64,000 nucleotides of DNA, taken from contig NZ_CP093313.1 of NCBI RefSeq assembly GCF_025264625.1, forward strand, positions 1,798,001 to 1,862,000, read 5' to 3'. Source of the DNA: Occallatibacter riparius. Lineage in GTDB: Bacteria > Acidobacteriota > Terriglobia > Terriglobales > Acidobacteriaceae. Positions 52,983 to 60,692 of the stretch are shown here, piece after piece (the first letter of the stretch is position 1; every line of letters begins with the position of its first letter). The position numbers were made by a program, and so were the translations under genes. The notes under the pieces are model-generated. The model was not told where the DNA came from and made no database searches. It saw only the letters and a list, made by a program, of their open reading frames with translations.

Positions 52983-53828
52983 TTAGTGATAAGGCCAGAA
53001 GCGCACTGCGCGTTCGGGCTGTTTCGCCGCAGCCGCCTTCCGCGCCTTTGCGCGGGGACTCTCCATCTTGTTTCGCGCCAGAAACTCGTTCGCCAGCTCG
53101 AAATACGCCTCCGTCCCCCGCGAGCGGGAGTCATAGAGCGCAACGGGTTTTCCGTGGCTCGGAGCCTCTGCCAAGCGCACATTGCGTGGGATCACCGTCT
53201 TGAAGAGCCGCTCCTTGAAATATTCCCGCAGGGTATGCGTCACCTGCTGAGCCAGGTTAGTGCGGTCGTCATACATGGTCAGCAGGACGCCTTCGATACT
53301 TACATCGGCGTTGAAGGCGGCACGCACGCGCTCCAGAGTGGATATCAGCTCGGAAATGCCCTCAAGGGCGAAGTACTCAGCCTGCATTGTGACGATGAGC
53401 GTGTTAGCGGCAGCCAGGACATTCAGCGTCAGCAGGTCGAGGGCCGGAGGGCAGTCGAGGATGATTACGTCGTACTTTTCCTTAACCTCATCCAGGGCGT
53501 GCCGCAAGCGCAGCGCGCGATCCTCGGCATTCACAAGTTCGACGGTGGCTCCGGTCAGGTTCTTCGAACCGGGGAGCACACTAAGAGTCTCGATCTCGGT
53601 AGGCAGAATCACCTGCTCGGCAGGAGCCTGGCCGACCAGCACGTCATAAACGGAATGGCGGTCATCGTCGCGGGCAATCCCAAGCCCAGAAGAGGCATTT
53701 GCCTGGGGATCGCAATCAACGAGGAGGACGCGCAGGCCTTCCAGTGCGAGGCATGCGGACAGATTTATGGCTGTAGTGGTTTTCCCCACTCCGCCTTTTT
53801 GATTCACGATCCCGACGATTTTGCCCAT
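52983..53828 (-). CDS. parA: Chromosome partitioning ATPase ParA
   Basis: 281 residues. Deviant Walker A K-G-G-V-G-K-T-T at residues 11-18, Walker A-prime [15 protein letters not shown] and Walker [15 protein letters not shown]. Later motifs include [14 protein letters not shown] and [16 protein letters not shown], typical of chromosomal Soj-type ParA. The ATG at 53828 is chosen since the ATPase motif should start within 10-15 residues and GGAG lies 5 nt upstream; the frame remains open to 54110 through the parS region without family similarity. The C-terminal tail ends [18 protein letters not shown], basic and aromatic. Operon with parB. Confidence 0.97.
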   Translation of the reverse strand: MGKIVGIVNQKGGVGKTTTAINLSACLALEGLRVLLVDCDPQANASSGLGIARDDDRHSVYDVLVGQAPAEQVILPTEIETLSVLPGSKNLTGATVELVNAEDRALRLRHALDEVKEKYDVIILDCPPALDLLTLNVLAAANTLIVTMQAEYFALEGISELISTLERVRAAFNADVSIEGVLLTMYDDRTNLAQQVTHTLREYFKERLFKTVIPRNVRLAEAPSHGKPVALYDSRSRGTEAYFELANEFLARNKMESPRAKARKAAAAKQPERAVRFWPYH

Positions 53829-54071
53829 GGGTCTCCAGACTAAAGGGCGCGGTGACGACGGGTCACTGTGGACGCTGTGGAGAAATTCGAAAACCTGTGG
53901 AAAGTTTTTGGCCTCCGGGGCCAGGCTGTGCTGTAAGTCACAAATTTGCCTGGAGTTAGTCTCGTTTGGATGCGCTAGCTCCCGCCGAACCTGAATGCTC
54001 GCGTAAGTGGAAAACTCGGGACACCTACGCTGAAGATGCGCTATCCGGCTCGTCCTCAGCACGGGCTTCAT

Positions 54072-54087
54072 TGTTCCACGTGGAACA
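54072..54087. promoter_or_regulatory. parS site 1
   Basis: TGTTCCACGTGGAACA, a perfect 16-bp palindrome that matches the nearly universal bacterial parS core (GTTNCACGTGNAAC). Confidence 0.95.
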
Positions 54088-54113
54088 ATCTGACGGCGTC
54101 TCGAGCTCAACTA

Positions 54114-54129
54114 TGTTCCACGTGGAACA
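54114..54129. promoter_or_regulatory. parS site 2
   Basis: TGTTCCACGTGGAACA, identical to sites 1 and 3; 42 bp from site 1 (start to start), exactly four helical turns. Confidence 0.95.
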
Positions 54130-54147
54130 CCATTTTTTGGCCGTCGA

Positions 54148-54163
54148 TGTTCCACGTGGAACA
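54148..54163. promoter_or_regulatory. parS site 3
   Basis: TGTTCCACGTGGAACA, 34 bp after site 2 and directly abutting the stop codon of rsmG (54164-54166). Confidence 0.95.
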
Positions 54164-54811
54164 CTAACCCTCTCGCCGCCCGAGAAGAAGCACGCGGCGA
54201 TCACCACCAGGGAGCGGCACCGGGCGATTCCACGTAAACGCGGGTCCCGCAAGCTCCCGTATCTGCCCGTATTCGCTCTCCACGGTCAGGGGTGCCAACC
54301 AACCCCCGACAATTACGAGTGCCGACGCCGCCCGGACCGCGTCTTCCATCCTGTCGACGGCCCGAAGGGCCACGCAGTCGAAAGTCCGGCCCAAAGTCTC
54401 CGCCCGCGACCCATGCACCAAAACGGGGATTTCGAGCCGTCGCACGGCCTCGCGCAGAAACGCCGCCTTTTTTCCCTGTGATTCAGCGAGGGTGACCTGC
54501 AGTTCTGGTCTGCATAATGAGATTGGAATCCCCGGAAATCCCGCGCCTGAGCCAAGGTCCAGTAAGCTTCTGATCTCGGTTGGCAGGGCGTGCGCGCACG
54601 CGATCGACTCAACGAAATGCCGGCGCAGAATGCCATCTTCATCCCGGATAGCCGTCAGATTGGTTCGCGCGTTCCATCGCACAAGCAGGTCGAGGTAGGC
54701 CTCAAATCGCGTCGCGATGTCAATGTCGAGTTCCGCCTGACCCGACTCGGCCAGTAGACGATTCAACCTGCGGGCAATATCTTCCCCTGCCCGTCCTTCT
54801 ATCTCGCTCAT
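54164..54811 (-). CDS. rsmG: 16S rRNA (guanine527-N7)-methyltransferase RsmG
   Basis: 215 residues from ATG 54811, overlapping the preceding stop by 4 bp. Landmarks: WNARTNLTAIRDEDGILRRHFVES (part WNARTNLTAI is the family signature), LLDLGSGAGFPGIPISL as the SAM-binding loop, and VTLAESQGKKAAFLREAVRRL. It methylates N7 of G527 in 16S rRNA; loss gives low-level streptomycin resistance. Formerly gidB. Its place next to parAB is conserved near the origin in many bacteria. Co-transcribed with the peptidase C26 gene. Confidence 0.95.
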   Translation of the reverse strand: MSEIEGRAGEDIARRLNRLLAESGQAELDIDIATRFEAYLDLLVRWNARTNLTAIRDEDGILRRHFVESIACAHALPTEIRSLLDLGSGAGFPGIPISLCRPELQVTLAESQGKKAAFLREAVRRLEIPVLVHGSRAETLGRTFDCVALRAVDRMEDAVRAASALVIVGGWLAPLTVESEYGQIRELAGPAFTWNRPVPLPGGDRRVLLLGRREG

Positions 54812-55563
54812 GCGGGAACCGTAGCATCGGCGTGGCGCTTCGCCCAGGCCTGCGCCTCGCGCACAAATGCGGCGAAAATGGCCCTCGAAAGCGCGCTCGA
54901 CGTGTAGGTCCGTTCGGGATGCCATTGCACCCCAATGACGAACTGGTCGTTCGACTTGAGTTCGATGGCTTCGATCACCCCGTCATCGGGGCAGGACGCG
55001 CTGATCCGCAGATTGTCGCCCGGAACTTTCACTGCCTGGTGATGGCTTGAATTGACGTGCACCGGGGCCGAGGTGGGCGGGGCGATCATGGCGAGGCGCG
55101 AAGAGTGCTCAAATCGAACTTCGTGAGCGTGATCGACTTCCCGACCGGCGGCGTGATTCACCGCCGATCTTCTCGAGGTCGGCAGGTCCTGAATGAGAGA
55201 ACCATTACGCCAAACATTCAGAGCCTGCATCCCGCCGCAGATGCCAAGCAGCGGCTTGCGCAGGTTGAAAGCGTCCTGGAGCAGGAGTTCATCGACCGCG
55301 GCCCGGGCTGGGTCGGGCTCGTTGCATGCGGGATTGCGCGACTCGCCGTACACCTGCGGGTCGATGTCATACTTGCTCCCGGGAAGCAGCACCCCGTGAA
55401 CCGTGGCCAGGAGGTGCGCCACCCTCGCCGGGCTCTCCTGGAGAGGAATCACGACTGGTTGGGCGCCGGCCGACTGAAGAGCCGAGGTGTACAGGGGTAA
55501 GGCCCGACCGTTGTAATCAGTGTCGAGGCTCGTGGGTTCAGGAAGTGCGATCCGGATCGTCAT
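54808..55563 (-). CDS. Gamma-glutamyl-gamma-aminobutyrate hydrolase family protein (peptidase C26)
   Basis: 251 residues, class I glutamine amidotransferase fold. Nucleophile C109 in LLGICGGMQAL; GVLLPGSKYDIDP early in the domain; catalytic His/Glu in GVQWHPE; HHQAVK substrate loop. The closest characterised relatives are PuuD-type hydrolases of the putrescine pathway, but no other puu gene is near and genomic context (rsmG, plsC, folC) points to a general housekeeping role. Coupled to rsmG by a 4-bp overlap. Confidence 0.88.
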   Translation of the reverse strand: MTIRIALPEPTSLDTDYNGRALPLYTSALQSAGAQPVVIPLQESPARVAHLLATVHGVLLPGSKYDIDPQVYGESRNPACNEPDPARAAVDELLLQDAFNLRKPLLGICGGMQALNVWRNGSLIQDLPTSRRSAVNHAAGREVDHAHEVRFEHSSRLAMIAPPTSAPVHVNSSHHQAVKVPGDNLRISASCPDDGVIEAIELKSNDQFVIGVQWHPERTYTSSALSRAIFAAFVREAQAWAKRHADATVPA

Positions 55564-55635
55564 GGATGACTCCAGTGTAAAGGGCCTGCTGGCGCCTCAA
55601 CCTACCCTCTTTCGGCGGAAGGGTCTTCCGGAAAT

Positions 55636-56412
55636 TCACCGGCTCTCGGCAGAAACCGCGCAGACGGACGGTGCCGCGCTCAGCATTCGTGCGATCTCGC
55701 TCCGAAGCCGTTCTGTCAGTTCGTCGACTTGTCGAGGGGTCATCCCAGAGGTTTCGATGGGTTCTCCGGCCATCAACGCAACCTCGCAAGGATAGAAATG
55801 CGAAGTGTGAATTGGCAGTAGATCGTAGACACCGCTTAGGGCGATAGGAACTACCGGCACTTGAGCTCGGATCGCCAGGTAGGCAGCCCCGGCTAAGAAT
55901 GTCTTTAGCTCGCCATCCGGCGTGCGTGAGCCCTCTGGGAATACGAACAATGGCATCCCAGCTCGGAGCGCCTTCACACCAGCGCTCAGGCTCGAAAGTG
56001 TCGCTCTGGGATTGTCGGTATCAATAGGAATCTGGCCTGACCGGTTCAGGTACCAGCCAATGAATGGCAGCGACCAGAGCTCCTTCTTAGCCAAAATTCG
56101 AAACTGGAATGGCAGCGTACTGAAAACCACCGGCGTATCCATATAGGAGGTGTGGTTAGCCGCGTACACTGCCACCGGATGCTTCCTCAGGTTCTCCGCC
56201 CCGATCACGTCGAGCCTCGCTCCTGAGAGAAACACGCACGTCCTGGCCCACACCTGCGCGATGCGGTGCTGTGTTCGCCCTGTCTTCGCCCACAAGGAAG
56301 CAATGAGCGCCGCCGTCCCAAACATTGCCGTTCCCCCAAAGAAGAAGGGCGCGCGGAAAATGTTGCTGCGCCAGCGCTGCCAGAAGGTAAGCGGATCGGG
56401 CCGGCGCGTCAT
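55636..56412 (-). CDS. plsC: 1-acyl-sn-glycerol-3-phosphate acyltransferase
   Basis: 258 residues with an N-terminal membrane helix (FFFGGTAMFGTAALIASLW). The acyltransferase catalytic pair is H87 and D92 in NHTSYMD; the phosphate-binding motif FPEGSRTPDG lies at about 155-164; VPVVPIALSG is motif IV. It makes phosphatidic acid from lysophosphatidic acid and acyl-ACP or acyl-CoA. Its start overlaps the folC stop by 4 bp, so it is translated with folC. Confidence 0.92.
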   Translation of the reverse strand: MTRRPDPLTFWQRWRSNIFRAPFFFGGTAMFGTAALIASLWAKTGRTQHRIAQVWARTCVFLSGARLDVIGAENLRKHPVAVYAANHTSYMDTPVVFSTLPFQFRILAKKELWSLPFIGWYLNRSGQIPIDTDNPRATLSSLSAGVKALRAGMPLFVFPEGSRTPDGELKTFLAGAAYLAIRAQVPVVPIALSGVYDLLPIHTSHFYPCEVALMAGEPIETSGMTPRQVDELTERLRSEIARMLSAAPSVCAVSAESR

Positions 56413-57761
56413 GCCTGCGCGCTCCGATGACCTAACAGCAATGCCCGGGCATCTCCGACGAGATACACGGATCCGGACACGACGATCACGCCTTGGCTGT
56501 CATGCTCGGCATGCTGCAACGCAGCATAAATAGAGGACGCTGATTCAGCCGGCGTTCCCGTTGCTGCCGCGGCCTCGAGCAGGCTTTCAACCGCGGTGGC
56601 ACGAGGGCTGGCGATCGGCGCGAAGATCACGAGGTCGAACAGTGGGAACAGGATTTGCGCCAATTCCGCGACAGGCTTGTCTTTCAAGCAGCTGAAGACC
56701 AGGGTACGGGTGCGGCCCGCCTGCGTTTCTCGATCCAAGATGGAGCGGAGACCGGAGCGAAGTGCCCAGGCGCCAGCGGGGTTATGCGCTACATCTAGTA
56801 TCCACGTAGTATTGCCGCGATGCAGCATTTCGAACCGGCCGGGCCACTGGGTATTGCGGATGCCGCGTTCGATGGAATCGGCCGTAATGGGCAGCGAGTG
56901 GTTCTGCTGCAGCTCTATGGCGGCGGCAATCGCAAGTGCGATATTCCGATGCTGGTGCGCTCCGGCCAGCGGCGAAGCGACCTGAATCTGCCGACCGAGA
57001 ACCTCGAGCGGATAACTCGTGCCTGGCTCCAGATCCCCTGCCGGCCCAAGTGCCGGGACGTACACAGCAGCATTCACTCCGCGGGCATTGAGCTCCGTCG
57101 CGATCTCGCCGATTGCCTGGTTCGCTTCCGGGTGCTGCGGCAAGGTCACGAGGACTCCGTTGCAGCGAAGGATGCCGGCCTTTTCGCGCGCAATCGCGGC
57201 AACCGTTGGCCCCAGCCACTCGGTGTGATCGAGGGAGATATCGGTAATCACGGAGATCAGCGGATCGACGATATTTGTCGCATCGAGCCGTCCCCCCATG
57301 CCGACCTCAAGCACCGCGATCTCCACGCCTGCTTCCGCGAAGTGCAGAAAGGCCATGGCTGTCAGGGTCTCAAAGAAACTGGGGCTCTGCGCCAGCTTGC
57401 CGGAACTTACCAGGGCATCAGCCGCCTCTGCCATGGCGAAGTAATGTCGCGAGAAATCCGCGTCGGAAATTTCAGCGCCGTCCACGCGAATTCGTTCGTT
57501 GGGGCGTTCAAGGTGCGGCGAGGTATAGAGGCCGGTACGCAGCCCCGTTTCCCGAAGAATCGAAGCAAGCGTTGCCGCGGTGGAGCCTTTGCCGTTAGTC
57601 CCCGCGATCAGAATGCTGCGAAAGCTGTGCTGCGGATTCCCCATCTCGTCGAGGAGAATACCGATCTCGGCAAGGGAGAACTTGCGCCGTGGGCGGCCGG
57701 GAGCGGTGTGGAGTTCCGGCGCCAACGCGTTCAGGGCATCAATGGCCGCCGCGTAGGACAT
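56409..57761 (-). CDS. folC: Bifunctional folylpolyglutamate synthase/dihydrofolate synthase
   Basis: 450 residues, a typical Mur-ligase-type length. P-loop GTNGKGST (54-61) for ATP, followed by GLYTSPHLERPNERI, LEVGMGGRLDATN and ISVITDISLDHTEWLG, all conserved in FolC. The C-terminal domain includes WPGRFEML and ILDVAHNPAGAW. It adds L-glutamate to dihydropteroate and to folates in the cytoplasm. First gene of a minus-strand run folC-plsC-C26-rsmG; across 748 bp it is divergent from dnaN. Confidence 0.95.
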   Translation of the reverse strand: MSYAAAIDALNALAPELHTAPGRPRRKFSLAEIGILLDEMGNPQHSFRSILIAGTNGKGSTAATLASILRETGLRTGLYTSPHLERPNERIRVDGAEISDADFSRHYFAMAEAADALVSSGKLAQSPSFFETLTAMAFLHFAEAGVEIAVLEVGMGGRLDATNIVDPLISVITDISLDHTEWLGPTVAAIAREKAGILRCNGVLVTLPQHPEANQAIGEIATELNARGVNAAVYVPALGPAGDLEPGTSYPLEVLGRQIQVASPLAGAHQHRNIALAIAAAIELQQNHSLPITADSIERGIRNTQWPGRFEMLHRGNTTWILDVAHNPAGAWALRSGLRSILDRETQAGRTRTLVFSCLKDKPVAELAQILFPLFDLVIFAPIASPRATAVESLLEAAAATGTPAESASSIYAALQHAEHDSQGVIVVSGSVYLVGDARALLLGHRSAQA

Positions 57762-58509
57762 GAAATTTCAGTATAGAAGGTTGGCAATCTGGCGAATCTG
57801 CACCCAGGATTCGGATTGTCTGGGAGCGCCAGGCCTGAGACAGTTTTGACCTCAATTTCCAGCATTCAGAAAGCGTGTGTGGAAGACGTGGAAACATCGT
57901 CCGCTGTGGGAGACCGGTGCATCTCATCCCCTTCGTTCATGAGGGTGCGGACGCGCTTCCCACAATGGGGCTTCGGTTTTCACAGGGGTGATTCGGTCTC
58001 CTGTTGAAGACGTGGGAAAAGCGGGGTGGGTGGGATTGCTTACGAGGCGGATTTCCATTTGTCCGGAATTGCACAGCCGCCTTTTAGAAATGTGGACAGG
58101 CACTCAAGGCAAGCCAGCAGAATGAGTTGAGCCATATTTCCACTTTTCCAGCGCGAACTACGGAGGGTACTGGGAAAGATTAGAGACTCACACACGGAAA
58201 ACGCCTCGGCCGTCGCACCGCATTGGCTCAGCCTGATCCCTCCGCGGATCTCGCATCCGCGGCTTGCCGCTGCAGGCTGTGTCTCCAACCGCGTCTGACG
58301 GGATTCAGCCGCCGTTTCCACGCTTTCGTGCCTGTTTTCCACGCGCGCAATGTGCAGAAAGATGAATACAATCAGGAACAAGCAGGGACAGCCGTATCCG
58401 CGATGCGCTAGGGTGATGTACAGTGTGGCCAGCGTGAAGCCGCGTTGAAACTTGCTGTGGCTGCGAGGCAGCAGTGGCCGCGGAGAGCCGCGGAACGAGG
58501 GGTGGGTGT
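57762..58509. other. folC-dnaN intergenic region; candidate replication origin
   Basis: 748 bp without a gene between divergent folC and dnaN. It is rich in degenerate DnaA-box-like 9-mers: TGTGGAAGA (57878), GTTTTCACA (57976), TGTGGACAG (58091), ATTTCCACT (58136), GTTTCCACG (58314) and TTTTCCACG (58335). Several differ by one or two bases from TTWTNCACA. A perfect hairpin is at 58242-58262. No clear AT-rich unwinding element is visible inside it. Confidence 0.45.
58242..58262. repeat. Perfect GC-rich hairpin in the folC-dnaN region
   Basis: CCGCGGAT (58242-58249) and ATCCGCGG (58255-58262) around a CTCGC loop; no T run on either side, so not an obvious terminator. Confidence 0.6.
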
Positions 58510-59682
58510 ATGTCGATCGTGGAAACTGAAGTGGAGAAACCGGCCGCGCAGGGGGCAGCGATGGAGATTACCGTAAGCCGCCAGGAACTGGTGAAGGAAC
58601 TCACCGCGACGCAGAGCGTGGTGGAGCGCAAAACCACCATTCCGATTCTCTCGAACTTTCTGATCGAAGCCGAAGGCGACCGGCTGAGCATCACGGCAAC
58701 CGACCTGGACCAGGCGATCCGGACCAGCGCAGGCGTGAAGGTCAAGAAGGCTGGGTCGTGCACCATTCCGGCCCGCAAGCTGTACGACTACATCAAGCTC
58801 CTGCCCGACGGCGAGATATCCATCAAGCTGCTTGAGAACCATTGGGTGCAGATCCGCAGCGGCCGCTCGAACACCAAGATGGTCGGTATGGCGCGCGCGA
58901 ACTACCCGCAAGTGCCTGAGTTTCCGACGATCGCCGTGACGAGTATTTCGGCTGCGGCATTGAAGACCCTCATCAGCCGCACGATCTTCGCGATCTCGAA
59001 TGAGGAGTCGCGCTACACGCTGAACGGCGCGCTGATGGTGCTGAAGGCCGAGTCTATCGCCATGGTCGCCACGGATGGCCATCGCCTCTCGTTCGTTGAG
59101 AAGGCCGGCGAAGTGCTTGACGGAATCAGCGGCGAGAAGCGGGTCCTGGTTCCGCGCAAGGCGCTGCAGGAACTGCAGACGCTGCTCGCCAACTCGGACG
59201 CGGAGAAGGTCGAGTTCGCTGACGATGAGCACACACTGTTCTTCCGCGTCGGTCACCGCACGCTGAGCTCGCGCAAGCTCTCCGGTCAGTTCCCGAATTA
59301 CGAAGCGGTGATGCCGCGCGACAATACGAAGTTCGCTATCGTGCGATCGAGCGAACTGTCCGGAGCTATCCAGCGTGTGGCGCAGTTTGCCGATGAGCGC
59401 TCGGGCGCCATCCGCCTGCGGCTTGAGTCGAACGAGCTGAAGATCAGCTCGCAATCGACGGAGTCCGGCGAGTCAGAGGACACGATTGATACGCCCTACT
59501 CCAGCGATCCGATCGTCGTCGGTTTTAACTCGACGTACATCCTTGATTTCCTGAAGGCCCTGGGCAATGAAGGCGAAGTGCGGCTCGAGTTCAAGGACTC
59601 GCAGTCGGCCGGGCAGATGCGGCCTGAGGATCCCGACGCGGAGTACAAGTCTCGCTACGTGTTGATGCCGATGCGGATCTGA
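58510..59682 (+). CDS. dnaN: DNA polymerase III beta subunit (sliding clamp)
   Basis: 390 residues in three clamp domains. VVERKTTIPILSNFLIEAEG in domain 1, TDLDQAIRTS, MVATDGHRLSFVEKAG at the domain 2 boundary and YVLMPMRI at the C-terminus are diagnostic; the last residues help form the protein-binding cleft. Two starts are plausible: ATG 58510, chosen because GAGGGG lies 7 nt upstream, or ATG 58561 (MEITVSRQEL), the usual family start, which would remove 17 residues. dnaA is not in the window. The clamp gene is followed by a strong terminator. Confidence 0.97.
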   Translation: MSIVETEVEKPAAQGAAMEITVSRQELVKELTATQSVVERKTTIPILSNFLIEAEGDRLSITATDLDQAIRTSAGVKVKKAGSCTIPARKLYDYIKLLPDGEISIKLLENHWVQIRSGRSNTKMVGMARANYPQVPEFPTIAVTSISAAALKTLISRTIFAISNEESRYTLNGALMVLKAESIAMVATDGHRLSFVEKAGEVLDGISGEKRVLVPRKALQELQTLLANSDAEKVEFADDEHTLFFRVGHRTLSSRKLSGQFPNYEAVMPRDNTKFAIVRSSELSGAIQRVAQFADERSGAIRLRLESNELKISSQSTESGESEDTIDTPYSSDPIVVGFNSTYILDFLKALGNEGEVRLEFKDSQSAGQMRPEDPDAEYKSRYVLMPMRI

Positions 59683-59715
59683 ACAGCGAATCAAGAACAG
59701 TAGCAGCAGCAACAG

Positions 59716-59751
59716 CGAAGCCCTTGCCGACCGGCAAGGGCTTCGTGTTTT
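59716..59751 (+). terminator. Intrinsic terminator of dnaN
   Basis: A perfect 13-bp stem, CGAAGCCCTTGCC (59716-59728) with GGCAAGGGCTTCG (59733-59745), GACC loop, then TGTTTT. Confidence 0.93.
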
Positions 59752-59771
59752 CAGACATCGCGAAAAGCGAC

Positions 59772-60044
59772 CTACTTGAACTGCCGCACCATATCCATCA
59801 CGTAATAGCCGGCTACGTAGAGGGTCATCACGCCGAACAGCGCGAGGATCGCGCGTCCCACCGGCTTGGTCTTCTGCAGCCGGTCGATGATGACCTCCTG
59901 CTCTTGGCGAAGATGCGCTGACGAATCCTGCAGCACGAGCTGGTCGTCCTCGTTGCGGCTCATCCTGGCGACATAGACCCGGAAGCCGATGAACATCAAG
60001 AACACCAAACCCCACGCGACCCACATGAACGGAATAGAAGACAT
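59772..60044 (-). CDS. Small two-helix membrane protein of unknown function
   Basis: 90 residues: helix 1 MWVAWGLVFLMFIGFRVYV (about 7-25), a basic/acidic middle with EDDQLVLQDSSAHLRQEQEVI likely to form a short coiled coil, and helix 2 AILALFGVMTLYVAGYYVM (about 65-83). N- and C-termini would be on the same side. No recognised family. Convergent with dnaN; a Crp/Fnr-like palindrome lies 115 bp upstream of its start. Confidence 0.65.
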   Translation of the reverse strand: MSSIPFMWVAWGLVFLMFIGFRVYVARMSRNEDDQLVLQDSSAHLRQEQEVIIDRLQKTKPVGRAILALFGVMTLYVAGYYVMDMVRQFK

Positions 60045-60158
60045 GACGGCGTTACCCCTGAAAGAGAGCTCGGCACCGGTGCATCGTCAGCTGCAGTTAT
60101 CGCAACCCGATGCGCAGGCCTGCGCTCTGATTATCGGAACCGGCGCGAAGTCGCCTCC

Positions 60159-60172
60159 GTGACCCCAGTCAC
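60159..60172. promoter_or_regulatory. Crp/Fnr-like palindrome (GTGACCCCAGTCAC)
   Basis: GTGAC-N4-GTCAC, 115 bp upstream of the small membrane protein gene on the minus strand and 92 bp after the DoxX-like stop. Confidence 0.5.
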
Positions 60173-60263
60173 GAATTCCGCCAGGTCGTACCACTTTGGG
60201 ATACGCCGCGGACCGAAATAGGAAGCGCAAGAACGTATCTTCGGCTGAGTTCGGACATGGCTG

Positions 60264-60614
60264 TCAGGCGGTGCGCATGCATAACACGAATGCGCATAGA
60301 GCCAGAGTGAACCACGCGATGGGAAAGGGAAGATTGGCATACCAGCGCACGCGCAGAACTGTCACGATAGCGCCAACAAAGTAGATAACCAGTCCGGCTG
60401 CGGCGGCAATGCCGATGGGCGGCACAACGATGCCCGCAAGCAGACCCAGGCCGCCGAGGATCTTTAAGACGCCGAGGGTCGGGAGCCACCGCAGCGGAAG
60501 CTCCAGCCGTTTGATGTTTGTGACGATCCACTTGGGAAGCGTGAAATCACATATGCCGGCATAGATGTTCGCTGAGGCGGTAAGAACGATCACGATGAGA
60601 TAAGCGAGATGCAT
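60264..60614 (-). CDS. DoxX-like membrane protein
   Basis: 116 residues with four helices, beginning AYLIVIVLTASANIYAGICDF and including RWLPTLGVLKILGGLGLLAG, AAAAGLVIYFVGAIVTVLR and ANLPFPIAWFTLALCAFVL. The charged/aromatic spacing fits the DoxX/DoxD-like superfamily (MauE-DoxX). ATG 60614 follows GGGAG at 8 nt. Divergent from the ECF sigma factor, with matching promoter-like motifs in both directions, so it is probably a target of that sigma factor. Confidence 0.8.
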   Translation of the reverse strand: MHLAYLIVIVLTASANIYAGICDFTLPKWIVTNIKRLELPLRWLPTLGVLKILGGLGLLAGIVVPPIGIAAAAGLVIYFVGAIVTVLRVRWYANLPFPIAWFTLALCAFVLCMRTA

Positions 60615-60629
60615 ATTGGAAACTCCCTT

Positions 60630-60656
60630 TGTCACGAAGGCTGGCCTTCGGGTGTC
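60630..60656 (+). promoter_or_regulatory. Candidate ECF-type promoter of the sigma factor gene
   Basis: TGTCACG (60630-60636), 16-nt spacer, TGTC (60653-60656). Resembles the ECF41 consensus TGTCACA...CGTC as I recall it. A transcript would start about 30 nt before the sigma-factor ATG. Confidence 0.5.
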
Positions 60657-60664
60657 ATCCCAGT

Positions 60665-60691
60665 GACCCGGGGGAAGGAGAGAATGTGACC
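60665..60691 (-). promoter_or_regulatory. Candidate ECF-type promoter of the DoxX-like gene
   Basis: Read on the minus strand: GGTCACA (60691-60685), 16-nt spacer, GGTC (60668-60665). Same spacing as the oppositely oriented motif, and about 45 nt ahead of the DoxX-like ATG. Confidence 0.5.
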
Positions 60692-60692
60692 G

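Larger units (their letters stand above)
53829..54163. other. parA-rsmG intergenic region with parS sites and DnaA-box-like repeats
   Basis: 335 bp. Right part: three perfect parS sites. Left part (53867-53904): three TGTGG-containing motifs, TGTGGACGC, TGTGGAGAA and TGTGGAAAG, two of which differ from a DnaA box by one base. A GTGAC-N5-GTCAC palindrome at 53852-53866 resembles the Crp/Fnr-like sites but with one extra spacer base. Confidence 0.65.

Noticed and set aside
53829..54110. N-terminal extension of ParA to 54110
   Set aside because: ParA proteins begin about 10 residues before the P-loop; the extension would translate through the parS sites.
58408..59454. A 348-residue minus-strand frame opposite dnaN
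   Set aside because: dnaN on the plus strand is unambiguous; the antisense frame has no start signal or domain.
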